From Sphingopyxis chilensis (lineage in GTDB: Bacteria; Pseudomonadota; Alphaproteobacteria; Sphingomonadales; Sphingomonadaceae): a stretch of DNA of 64,000 bases. A model generated the notes under the pieces. It was not told the origin of the DNA and made no database searches. It saw nothing but the letters and a program-made list of their open reading frames with translations. The translations under genes were made by a program, and so were the position numbers. Shown piece after piece: positions 55,108-64,000 of the stretch (positions within the stretch are counted from its first letter, which is position 1; every line of letters starts with the position of its first letter). The stretch is from positions 2,823,501 through 2,887,500 of the forward strand of contig NZ_CP142394.1 in assembly GCF_035930445.1 (NCBI RefSeq), read 5' to 3'.

Positions 55108-55773
55108 ATGTTCATCGGCCATTTCGCCCCGGCGCTGGTCGTCGCGGCCCGCCCCAAGGCGGCGGGGCTCGGGACGCTGTTCGTCGCCGCCCAGCTCGTC
55201 GACATCGGCTTCGCCGTGCTGCTCGTCCCGGGGATCGAGGCGATGCGCATCGTCCCCGGCATCACCGCGATGAACCCGATGGACCTTCATCATATGCCCT
55301 ATACGCACAGCCTGCTCGGCACGCTGGTCTGGGCGATACTGTTCGGCATCATCGTCTGGTTGGCAACGAAACGCAAAGCGGCGGCGATCGGCGCCGCGCT
55401 TGTCGTGGTGTCGCACTGGTTCATCGACCTTCCCGTCCATATTCCCGACCTGACGCTCTATGGTACGCCGCCGAAGCTGGGGTTCGGCCTCTGGAATCAC
55501 CCGATGATCGCGATGCCGCTGGAAGGGCTGCTGATCGGCGGCGCCCTCCTCTATTATGCCCGCCTTACCGAGGCGCCGGGCGGCAACCGCCGGCTCTGGC
55601 TCCTCGCCGGGCTGCTCGTCCTCGTACAGGCGATCGACTGGTTCGGCCCGAAAGAGCCCGCCTATTCGCTCGCGGTCCCCGCAACGATGCTTTTCGCCTA
55701 TGCGCTGCTCGCGGGAACCGCGGCATGGGCGGGCGCGAACAGGCGTCCTCGAATAGCCGGAGCAATCCCATGA
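55108..55773 (+). CDS. Polytopic membrane protein of unknown function
   Basis: The 221-residue protein has about six hydrophobic segments with short loops, and conserved-looking polar patches LHHMPYTHSLLGT and VVSHWFIDLPVHIPDL. These histidine-rich motifs recall membrane metal-dependent hydrolases of the YdjM/LexA-regulated type, but I cannot assign a family. The stop overlaps the start of the DUF2177 gene (ATGA). Inner membrane. Confidence 0.75.
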   Translation: MFIGHFAPALVVAARPKAAGLGTLFVAAQLVDIGFAVLLVPGIEAMRIVPGITAMNPMDLHHMPYTHSLLGTLVWAILFGIIVWLATKRKAAAIGAALVVVSHWFIDLPVHIPDLTLYGTPPKLGFGLWNHPMIAMPLEGLLIGGALLYYARLTEAPGGNRRLWLLAGLLVLVQAIDWFGPKEPAYSLAVPATMLFAYALLAGTAAWAGANRRPRIAGAIP

Positions 55774-56186
55774 CGCTGCAATTCGCCGCAAGCTACGCCG
55801 CCACCGCGATCATTTTCGGCATCCTCGATGCGTTCTGGCTCCGGATGATGGTCGTGAAAATCTACCGCCCGGAAATCGGCGCGCTGTTGATGGACGGATG
55901 GCGCCCGGCCCCCGCGCTCATCTTCTACGCCCTCTATATTCTCGGCATCCAGATATTCGCGGTGGCGCCCGCGCTCACGGCGGGCAAGTGGCAGGTCGCG
56001 GCGCTGTGGGGCGCCCTGTTCGGCTTCTTTTGCTATATGACCTATGACCTCACCAATCATGCGACGATGAAGATCTGGTCGATCAAGGTCACCTTGCTCG
56101 ACATCGCCTGGGGCACGCTCGCCACCGGCTTTGCAGCAGGCGCGGCGGCGCGGCTTGTGCTCGCCTGGGTGCCGCGCGGCGGCTGA
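55770..56186 (+). CDS. DUF2177 family membrane protein
   Basis: The 138-residue protein has four membrane segments and the DUF2177 motifs GILDAFWLRMMVVKIYRPEIG, AVAPALTAGKW, FGFFCYMTYDLTNHATMK and WSIKVTLLDIAWGTLAT. Function unknown. It is translationally coupled to the preceding membrane protein. Start at 55770; an upstream in-frame ATG lies inside the previous gene. Confidence 0.85.
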   Translation: MTLQFAASYAATAIIFGILDAFWLRMMVVKIYRPEIGALLMDGWRPAPALIFYALYILGIQIFAVAPALTAGKWQVAALWGALFGFFCYMTYDLTNHATMKIWSIKVTLLDIAWGTLATGFAAGAAARLVLAWVPRGG

Positions 56187-56316
56187 CCCGTTCGCTTCGC
56201 GCAATCACGCTTCGGTTTTTTGCAATTGCTGGCGCGCGCGTCGCCAGCCATGTTGCACCGCACAAGAAGAGAGGGGCTCGAAGGCAAGTTTTGTTCAACC
56301 GACAAGGACTTGCACC

Positions 56317-56613
56317 ATGAAAAACTATATTCTCCCCGCCCTTGGCTTGCTCGCGCTGGCGCCGACCGCCGCGCTCGCCAAGGACGAACCGGTCAAGCGT
56401 TTCGAACATGAAGGCTCGACCTACAGCTATACCGTCACCAAGGTGGGCGACACTCGCGTGATCAACGGCGTCGAGGAACGCACCGGCAAGCCGTTCACGC
56501 TCCGCGTCGGCAGCCACCGCGTCCGCGGCACCGTCGGCTCGCAGCAGGTCAGCTTCACGCTCCGCGACGTCGAACCGCTCAATGTCGAGCCGACCACCCT
56601 CGCCTCGCGCTAA
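56317..56613 (+). CDS. Small periplasmic protein of unknown function
   Basis: The 98-residue protein has a signal peptide (MKNYILPALGLLALAPTAALA) and a short mature domain of strands (FEHEGSTYSYTVTKVGDTRVI, PFTLRVGSHRVRGTVGSQQ). No cysteines and no catalytic motif. An upstream in-frame extension overlaps the preceding gene. A strong terminator follows, 17 bases after its stop. No function assigned. Confidence 0.72.
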   Translation: MKNYILPALGLLALAPTAALAKDEPVKRFEHEGSTYSYTVTKVGDTRVINGVEERTGKPFTLRVGSHRVRGTVGSQQVSFTLRDVEPLNVEPTTLASR

Positions 56614-56629
56614 AATCCAGCTCCGACCG

Positions 56630-56671
56630 CAGACCCCATGATGTTTTCGCATCATGGGGTCTGTTCGTTTT
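56630..56671 (+). terminator. Strong Rho-independent terminator before purL
   Basis: CAGACCCCATGATG (56630-56643), a six-base loop, and CATCATGGGGTCTG (56650-56663) form a perfect 14-bp stem, followed by TTCGTTTT. It ends transcripts of the small secreted protein gene just before purL. Confidence 0.9.
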
Positions 56672-56696
56672 ACGCGCGCACGGCTAAAGGCGCGCC

Positions 56697-58952
<2,256 letters not shown>

Positions 58953-58960
58953 CCATCCGT

Positions 58961-59030
58961 CATTGCGAGCGTAGCGAAGCAATCCAGAGCGGCTTGTCAC
59001 GCCCTGGATTGCTTCGCTACGCTCGCAATG
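58961..59030. repeat. Dispersed palindromic repeat (CATTGCGAGCGTAGCGAAGC family)
   Basis: The 27-base arm 58961-58987 has a perfect inverted copy at 59004-59030 separated by 16 bases. It lies between purL and the DUF72 gene. The sequence is a common intergenic repeat type in alphaproteobacteria (from memory). A hairpin from this element may end purL transcripts. Confidence 0.88.
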
Positions 59031-59062
59031 GCGAAGTGTTTTGGCACGGAGGTGACGCGCAT

Positions 59063-59800
59063 ATGAGCATCTATGTCGGAGTCGGCGGCTGGACCTACGA
59101 ACCGTGGCGCGGCCCCTTCTACCCCGCTGGCCTCGCGCAAAAGCGCGAGCTCGAATATGCCGGCCAGTATCTGAGCGGGATCGAGATCAACGGCACCTAT
59201 TATGGCAGCCAGAAGCCCGAAACCTTCGCCAATTGGGCCGCGTCGGTTCCGGACGGCTTCCAGTTCAGCGTCAAGGCGTCACGCTTCACGACGAACCGCA
59301 AGGTGCTGGCCGAAGGCGCGGCATCGATCGAGAAATTCCTGACGCAGGGCATCACGCGGCTCGGCGACCGGCTCGGACCGATCTACTGGCAGTTCATGGC
59401 TACGAAGAAATTCGTGCCTGACGATTTCGCAGGCTTCCTCGACCTGCTGCCCGATGCGCAGGACGGCCTGCCGTTGCGCCATGCGATCGAGGTACGGCAC
59501 GAAAGCTTCCGCGACCCGGCGTTCATCGACATGCTGCGCGAGCGCAACATGGCGGTCGTCTTCGCCGACAGCGACGAATTTCCGTGCATCGACGAACAGA
59601 CCGCCGACTTCACCTATGCGCGATTGCAGCGCAGCCAGGAAGACATCGCAACGGGATATGACGCAAAGGCGCTCGACGCTTGGGCCAAGCGCGCCAAGGA
59701 CTGGGCAGAGGGCGATCGCGACGTCTATATCTTCTTCATATCCGGCGCGAAAGTCCGCAACCCCGCAGCGGCACAGGCGCTGATCGCGAAGCTAAGATAG
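59063..59800 (+). CDS. DUF72 family protein
   Basis: The 245-residue protein matches DUF72: YVGVGGWTYEPWRGPFYPAG, YLSGIEINGTYYGSQKPETF, FQFSVKASRFTTN, LPLRHAIEVRHESF, TYARLQ, and VYIFF near the end. The family has a TIM-barrel-like fold; function unknown. A perfect GGAGG precedes the ATG at 59063. The left DUF559-associated repeat begins right after its stop codon. Confidence 0.9.
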   Translation: MSIYVGVGGWTYEPWRGPFYPAGLAQKRELEYAGQYLSGIEINGTYYGSQKPETFANWAASVPDGFQFSVKASRFTTNRKVLAEGAASIEKFLTQGITRLGDRLGPIYWQFMATKKFVPDDFAGFLDLLPDAQDGLPLRHAIEVRHESFRDPAFIDMLRERNMAVVFADSDEFPCIDEQTADFTYARLQRSQEDIATGYDAKALDAWAKRAKDWAEGDRDVYIFFISGAKVRNPAAAQALIAKLR

Positions 59801-59862
59801 ATCCTCCCCTTCGCGAAGCGATGGGGAGGGGGACCGCGCCCGAAGGGCGTGGTGGAGGGGTC
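59801..59862 (+). repeat. Left repeat unit flanking the DUF559 gene
   Basis: Two hairpins in a row: CTCCCC-TTCGCGAAGCGA-TGGGGAG and ACCGCGCCC-GAA-GGGCGTGGT, ending GGTGGAGGGG. It is an inverted, imperfect copy of the unit at 60218-60278. The second hairpin has stem CGCCC/GGGCG here but CCGC/GCGG in the other copy, a compensated change. Confidence 0.88.
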
Positions 59863-59866
59863 AAGC

Positions 59867-60217
59867 GTGCCGCCAAGCAACAACGCCTATAAAAATGCCC
59901 GACGGCTCCGCCGCAAGATGTCGCTACCCGAAGTGCTGTTGTGGCAAATCCTGAGAAAACAGCCGGGCTATGTCAAATTCCGGCGCCAGCATCCGATCGG
60001 CCGATATGTGCTCGATTTCTATGTGTTCGAATTGAAGCTGGCGATCGAGATCGATGGCCTCGCCCATGATATGGGGGACAGAGCCGAACGCGATGAGGCG
60101 AGATATCAGTGGCTCGAATCGCAAGGAATACGGGTGCTTCGGATCGCCGCGAAGGACGTACTCGCCGACCCAGCCGCTGTCGCAGACAGCATCGTCAGGC
60201 TCTGTACCGAGAGCTAG
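59867..60217 (+). CDS. DUF559 (very-short-patch-repair-like) endonuclease-fold protein
   Basis: The 116-residue protein (from GTG 59867) has the DUF559 pattern: NARRLRRKMSLPEVLLWQIL, GYVKFRRQHPIGRYVLDFYV, KLAIEIDGLAHD, and WLESQGIRVLRIAAKDVL. The D-x(n)-E-x-D style residues (VLDFYV, AIEIDG) resemble Vsr/PD-(D/E)XK nucleases. An alternative GTG start at 59849 would lie inside the left repeat unit. The gene is framed by two inverted repeat units, as described separately. Substrate unknown. Confidence 0.85.
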   Translation: MPPSNNAYKNARRLRRKMSLPEVLLWQILRKQPGYVKFRRQHPIGRYVLDFYVFELKLAIEIDGLAHDMGDRAERDEARYQWLESQGIRVLRIAAKDVLADPAAVADSIVRLCTES

Positions 60218-60278
60218 AACCCCTCCACCACCGCTTCGCGGCGGTCCCCCTCCCCAACGCTTCGCGATGGGGAGGATC
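60218..60278 (-). repeat. Right repeat unit flanking the DUF559 gene (inverted)
   Basis: Reverse complement begins GATCCTCCCCATCGCGAAGC and runs to GGTGGTGGAGGGGTT; it aligns with the left unit at 59801-59862 over its full length, with both hairpins kept. It starts directly after the DUF559 stop codon. Confidence 0.88.
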
Positions 60279-60282
60279 TGGA

Positions 60283-61062
60283 TCACGCCATCGCCGCTTT
60301 TGCCGCGAGGAAGTTATACGGATCGATCCCGCGGCTCCGATACGCGCGGTGCGCTTCTTCATAGAGCGTCGGCTTGCCGATCCCCAGCCGCGCACGCGCG
60401 GCTTCGAGCGGTTCGGCGAGCAGCGCGCGGATATCCTGCTCGATGATCGCCTTGGCCGCCTTGCCGTTACGCTGGCCCTGACGGATCGCGCCGAACACCG
60501 GGGCGTCGGCCTTCACGCCGCGCTTCACTTCATAACCGCCGGCATAGGCGATGAAGAAATTGCCGTAATTGCCCGTCTGGCCATAGGTAAAGCCGAGCAC
60601 GCACTGTTCGCCCAGCGCGTCGCGGCCATAGCCGGTCAGGATGTGGAACAGGTCGTGCGTGTCGCGCAGGCGGTTCGAATACCATTGCACCTGGTCGTCG
60701 AACTTGGGGCGGCCCATCTTGTCGGCTTCGGCGACGAGGCCCGCCGCCGACAGGCCTTCGCGGCGCATGAAGGTGACATAGGCGTGGCCGACGCTGCCTT
60801 CGGGCAGCTGGTCGATCCACGCATGATCGTCGAGCAGGTCGGGCAGATAGGGCTCGCTCGCCATCAGCCGCCGGCCCTTTTCGCTTTCGACGAAGGCGCG
60901 GGCGTCGGCCATGAAGCCTTTGCGCGGCAGATTCTCGAAGATGTGGAACACCTGCTCGGTATCCTCCTTGTCCGCGATCAGCTTGCGGAAGTGCTGAAGC
61001 GCCTTGAAGGGGCGGAACTTCTGCGGCTGGCGGTCGGGGTGGGAGAAGATGGTGGGGATCAT
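60283..61062 (-). CDS. Coq4 family protein
   Basis: The 259-residue protein has the Coq4 zinc-ligand motif HDxxH in DTHDLFHILTGYGRDALGEQ and the family patterns LPEGSVGHAYVTFMR and YEEAHRAYRSRGIDPYNFL. Coq4 supports ubiquinone biosynthesis in mitochondria; some bacterial members act in other quinone or carotenoid-linked steps. Start at 61062 because upstream frame is in the control region. It lies alone, divergent from the DUF418 gene. Confidence 0.85.
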   Translation of the reverse strand: MIPTIFSHPDRQPQKFRPFKALQHFRKLIADKEDTEQVFHIFENLPRKGFMADARAFVESEKGRRLMASEPYLPDLLDDHAWIDQLPEGSVGHAYVTFMRREGLSAAGLVAEADKMGRPKFDDQVQWYSNRLRDTHDLFHILTGYGRDALGEQCVLGFTYGQTGNYGNFFIAYAGGYEVKRGVKADAPVFGAIRQGQRNGKAAKAIIEQDIRALLAEPLEAARARLGIGKPTLYEEAHRAYRSRGIDPYNFLAAKAAMA

Positions 61063-61101
61063 GGCGGCTCTCGCTCGAATCAGATGATGCTGTCGAAATA
61101 A

Positions 61102-61127
61102 CATTACTGACACAGATGTCAATAGTG
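61102..61127 (-). promoter_or_regulatory. Palindromic operator overlapping the Coq4-family promoter
   Basis: CATTACTGACA (61102-61112), four bases, TGTCAATAGTG (61117-61127): 9 of 11 positions match in inverted orientation. On the minus strand it contains TTGACA, with TATTTC 16 bases downstream as a plausible -10. The form fits a TetR-type operator, but no TetR gene is in the window. Confidence 0.6.
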
Positions 61128-61219
61128 CGTTAACACCGCTCCCGACGCGCGCAAGAATCCGCTCGACGCTCCTCGCCGCGCACGATACCCCTGCGCGCTC
61201 GGCCGAAGGGGAATGCGGC

Positions 61220-62476
61220 ATGGACAGTCCGGCGACGGCGACGCGTTATGAAAGCCTCGATGCCATTCGCGGCGTCGCGGTGATGGGCATATTGGCGATG
61301 AACATCGTTGCCTTCGCCCTGCCCTTCCCCGCTTATGCGAATCCCGCTGCGGGCGGGCCGCCGGGCGCCGCCGACATCGCGACCTGGTTCTTCAACTTCA
61401 TATTTGTCGATTCCAAGATGCGCGGCATGTTTTCGATGCTGTTCGGGGCGAGCACGTTGCTCGTCATCGACAGCGCCGCTGCGGCGGGGCGCAGCGCCGC
61501 GGGCGCGCATTATTCGCGTATGTTCTGGCTCGCGATCTTCGGCCTCGTCCATTTCTACCTGATCTGGTTCGGCGACATCCTCTTCCTTTATGCGATGTGC
61601 GGGCTGCTGCTCTTCCTGTTCCGCAACCTGTCGGTCAAGGCGCTCCTGCTCTGGTCGATCCCCTTCTTCCTGATCGGCATCGGTCTGCCCGGCAGCCTGT
61701 GGACGTCGCTCGCGATGGCACAGGCCGGCACGCTGCCGCCCGAGGTCGCGGCAAGCATGAAGGAGGCGCTGGCCCAGATGAACGCCGACATGGGCCCCTC
61801 GACGCCGGCCTATGCAAAGGAAATGGCGCTTTACCTCGGTAGCTATTCCGGCATCGTCGCGCACCGGACCGGAGACATGGCCGGCGACCCGCTCTTTTTC
61901 CTCAGCCTGTTCCTGTGGGAAACGATGGGGCTGATGCTGGTCGGCATGGCGCTGTTCAAATCGCGCATGCTGACCGGCGAATGGGACGCCGCGCGCTATC
62001 GCAAATGGGCCATCATCTGTTTCCTTGTCGCGGCGCCGCCGCTGGCGGGGCTTGCCGTCTATCAGATGGAGGCGGGCTATGACGCCGTGGCGATCTTCGG
62101 CTCGACGATCGTGCTGTCGATCCCGTTCGATACGCTGATGACCGTCGGTTGGGCGGCGCTGATCATGCTGCTCATCAAGACCAGGGCGAGCGACGCCGTG
62201 CGCTCGCGCCTCGCTGCAGCGGGGCGCATGGCCTTCACCAACTATCTCGCGACCTCGATCGTGATGACGACGATTTTCTATGGCTATGGGCTCGGCCTGT
62301 TTGGCAGCGTCGGCCGCCTGCCGCTCTACCTTTTCTGCTTCGGCATGTGGGCCGCGATGTTGCTATGGTCGAAACCCTGGCTCGAACGCTATCATTATGG
62401 GCCGCTCGAATGGCTGTGGCGCAGCCTGTCGCGCTGGCGGGTTCAGCCGATGAAGAAGGCCGCAGCCGCTCAGTAA
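61220..62476 (+). CDS. DUF418 family membrane protein
   Basis: The 418-residue protein has about nine membrane segments and DUF418 patterns: RYESLDAIRGVAVMGILAMNIVAFALP, MFWLAIFGLVHFYLIWFGDIL, and GRMAFTNYLATSIVMTTIFYGYGLGLFG near the end. These resemble acyltransferase-3 or YeiB-like membrane proteins; function unknown. The stop overlaps the convergent Hpt gene by seven bases. Confidence 0.88.
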   Translation: MDSPATATRYESLDAIRGVAVMGILAMNIVAFALPFPAYANPAAGGPPGAADIATWFFNFIFVDSKMRGMFSMLFGASTLLVIDSAAAAGRSAAGAHYSRMFWLAIFGLVHFYLIWFGDILFLYAMCGLLLFLFRNLSVKALLLWSIPFFLIGIGLPGSLWTSLAMAQAGTLPPEVAASMKEALAQMNADMGPSTPAYAKEMALYLGSYSGIVAHRTGDMAGDPLFFLSLFLWETMGLMLVGMALFKSRMLTGEWDAARYRKWAIICFLVAAPPLAGLAVYQMEAGYDAVAIFGSTIVLSIPFDTLMTVGWAALIMLLIKTRASDAVRSRLAAAGRMAFTNYLATSIVMTTIFYGYGLGLFGSVGRLPLYLFCFGMWAAMLLWSKPWLERYHYGPLEWLWRSLSRWRVQPMKKAAAAQ

Positions 62477-62874
62477 CTCGCCGCGCGACCGAAACCCGAA
62501 GGGCGTCGCTGGACGAGCGGATTGGCTTCGCGCTCGAGCGCGGCCAGCGTTTCCTCGAACAGCGGACGCAGCGTGACCACGCGCGGCAGATACTCCTCGG
62601 GACTGGTCTGGCTTTCGACGCAGTGGCGCGCGAACATCTCGATATCCTCGGCCAGCGCGCCGAGTTTCTCTCCGCCGAACTGGCGCGCTTCGCTCTTCAG
62701 CGTGTGGGCGGGCATCACGAGACCGCGCGCGTCGCGCGCACGCATCGCCTCTTCGATCGCGGCGACCGACTTGGTCCCGTCTTCGCGAAAATAGCCGAGA
62801 ATCCGTACGAATGCGGCACCCAATTCGGTGCGCGTCGCGCGAAACTCATCCCAATCGACCAGAATTTCGTCCAA
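62470..62874 (-). CDS. Histidine phosphotransfer (Hpt) domain protein
   Basis: The 134-residue protein has a four-helix Hpt domain with the phospho-acceptor His57 in VMPAHTLKSEARQFGGEKLG. The C-terminus (after residue 105) is a polar tail. It relays phosphate between hybrid kinases and response regulators. No kinase or regulator is adjacent; the hybrid kinase at 20340 is one possible partner in the genome. Convergent with DUF418. Confidence 0.87.
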   Translation of the reverse strand: MDEILVDWDEFRATRTELGAAFVRILGYFREDGTKSVAAIEEAMRARDARGLVMPAHTLKSEARQFGGEKLGALAEDIEMFARHCVESQTSPEEYLPRVVTLRPLFEETLAALEREANPLVQRRPSGFGRAASY

Positions 62875-62991
62875 TGCTTTCGTCCCTTGGTGTTCATATT
62901 CGGCCGTGGTCCCGGCCGTTCCATGCCCAACTTGGGTAAAAAAGACGTTACGCTGACGGCTAGCGTGCGGCCAAAGCCGCCCCGTTTCGGG

Positions 62992-63216
62992 TCAGTCGCG
63001 GCGTACGCGCCAGCGCCCCGCGGTGGCCGGCGTCGCATCCTCGACCCGCCAGCCATGTTCGTCGGCAAGCGCCGCTACCTCACGGCCGGCCTGCGGATCG
63101 TCGGCGATCAGCAGCACTTCGCGCGCATCGCGCATCGCGCGGGCGAGGCGCAGCGCAGGCCAGGGACAGCGCATCCCGCGCGCATCGACGACCAGCGCCG
63201 ATCCGTCACTCGTCAT
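62992..63216 (-). CDS. TusA-like sulfurtransferase family protein
   Basis: The 74-residue protein has the TusA-type motif DARGMRCPWPALRLARAM, with the conserved cysteine in CPWP, and DDPQAGREVAALADEHGW. TusA-like proteins carry persulfide sulfur. The start at 63216 overlaps the end of der by 11 bases. Whether it is TusA proper or a related protein is not clear. Confidence 0.85.
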   Translation of the reverse strand: MTSDGSALVVDARGMRCPWPALRLARAMRDAREVLLIADDPQAGREVAALADEHGWRVEDATPATAGRWRVRRD

Positions 63217-64000
63217 ACGGATTGCGCGAATTGCGGAAATTGAGCCGCACCGGAACGCCCTGGAACCCCAGCTCCTTGCGCATCCCGTTGACCAGATAGC
63301 GTTCATAGCTTCCCGGCAGCGCATCGGTCCGCGACCCGAACACGACAAAGGTCGGCGGCCGCGTGCGCGCCTGCGTGATATAGCGCAGCTTGATGCGCTT
63401 GCCGCCGGGCGCCGGCGGCGGGTTCGCCGTGACGGCACCCTCGAACCAGCGGTTGAGCCGCGCGGTCGACACGCGATTGGTCCAGATCTCGCGCTGTTCG
63501 AACGCGACGCGGACCAGCGTGTCGATACCCTTGCCCGTCGCGCCCGAAATGCTGAGCACGGGCACGCCCTTGACCTGGCTCAGCCCGTCGTCGAGCGCCG
63601 CCCGCACGCCGTTGAACAGCGCCGACGGATCCTCGGCGACGTCCCATTTGTTGAGCGCGACGATCAGCGCGCGTCCTTCCTGAAGCACCCTGTCGGCGAT
63701 GCGCAGATCCTGCGCCTCCAGCCCCTTGGTCGCATCGAGCAGCAGCACGACGACCTCGGCGAAATCGACCGCGTGAAGCGCATCGGCAACCGACAATTTC
63801 TCCAGCTTGTCGATCACCTTGGCGCGCTTGCGCATGCCGGCGGTGTCGAACAGCTGGATCTCGTGGACCTCGCCGTCCTTTTCCCATTGCCAGTCGACGC
63901 GGATCGAATCGCGCGTGATCCCGGCTTCGGGTCCCGTGATCAGCCGGTCTTCGCCGATCATGCGGTTGATCAGCGTCGACTTGCCCGCATTGGGGCGCCC
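63206..64000 (-). CDS. der: GTPase Der, C-terminal part (start outside window)
   Basis: The reading frame is open to the right edge of the window; 264 residues are seen. They hold the second GTPase domain (P-loop GRPNAGKSTLIN at the edge, then DTAGMRKRAKV and NKWD) and the KH-like C-terminal domain (RWFEGAVTANPPPAPGGKRIKLRYITQ). Der is essential for 50S ribosome assembly. The N-terminal GTPase domain lies beyond the window. Its stop overlaps the TusA-like gene start. Confidence 0.96.
   Translation of the reverse strand, partial: GRPNAGKSTLINRMIGEDRLITGPEAGITRDSIRVDWQWEKDGEVHEIQLFDTAGMRKRAKVIDKLEKLSVADALHAVDFAEVVVLLLDATKGLEAQDLRIADRVLQEGRALIVALNKWDVAEDPSALFNGVRAALDDGLSQVKGVPVLSISGATGKGIDTLVRVAFEQREIWTNRVSTARLNRWFEGAVTANPPPAPGGKRIKLRYITQARTRPPTFVVFGSRTDALPGSYERYLVNGMRKELGFQGVPVRLNFRNSRNPYDE

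Overview
The window is 64 kb of high-GC chromosome packed with genes on both strands. It looks like an alphaproteobacterium of the order Sphingomonadales. The reasons are a serine palmitoyltransferase of the Sphingomonas type with its own acyl carrier protein, PhyR and NepR general stress regulators, a methionine synthase split into two genes, LptF and LptG beside sphingolipid genes, and several families of dispersed palindromic repeats. A Sphingopyxis-like genus is my guess, but the sequence alone does not prove it. I see no tRNA, rRNA, CRISPR array, phage, transposase or plasmid gene.

Layout: 0-4.4 kb holds a DsbD-like thiol reductase (cut by the left edge), TlyA, TspO, UbiK and a YbjN protein. 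4.4-11.2 kb is a methionine/one-carbon operon on the minus strand (ArsR-methyltransferase regulator, metF, homocysteine-methyltransferase half of MetH, remainder of MetH) with a clear palindromic operator. 11.4-14 kb has two Ala-rich lipoproteins, a small lipoprotein, a DJ-1/PfpI enzyme and a glutaminyl cyclase. 14.3-16.3 kb is groES-groEL under a perfect CIRCE element. 16.5-18.6 kb has a MATE exporter and a Pycsar-effector-like membrane protein.

18.7-29.9 kb is a sphingolipid locus: ACP, serine palmitoyltransferase, a hybrid histidine kinase, then an opposite-strand operon (DUF2141 protein, lipid/ceramide kinase, Tam41-like cytidylyltransferase candidate), then lptF-lptG, a desaturase and a GNAT-type ceramide synthase candidate. 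Together these could make, phosphorylate, activate and export ceramide lipids, which replace LPS in sphingomonads. 29.9-41.5 kb is mostly housekeeping: DUF1800/DUF1501 pair, xthA, erpA, an M23 peptidase, DUF455, bcp, glnE, phyR, an unlisted 56-residue nepR, tgt and a hemerythrin.

41.5-50.6 kb is an accessory block: a GGDEF-EAL-PilZ protein, a PilZ-XRE fusion and a chaperone-usher pilus operon with two tandem major pilins. It separates tgt from queA, which are neighbours in many alphaproteobacteria. 51.4-64 kb is housekeeping again (queA, peptidyl-prolyl isomerase, coaD, ispA, xseB, purL, Coq4 family, DUF418, an Hpt protein, a TusA-like protein and the C-terminal part of der). It also contains a DUF559 gene bracketed by two inverted, structure-conserving repeat units. 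The points I would follow up first are the Tam41-like/ceramide kinase pair, the DUF559 repeat unit, the solo Pycsar-effector protein and the PilZ-XRE fusion.
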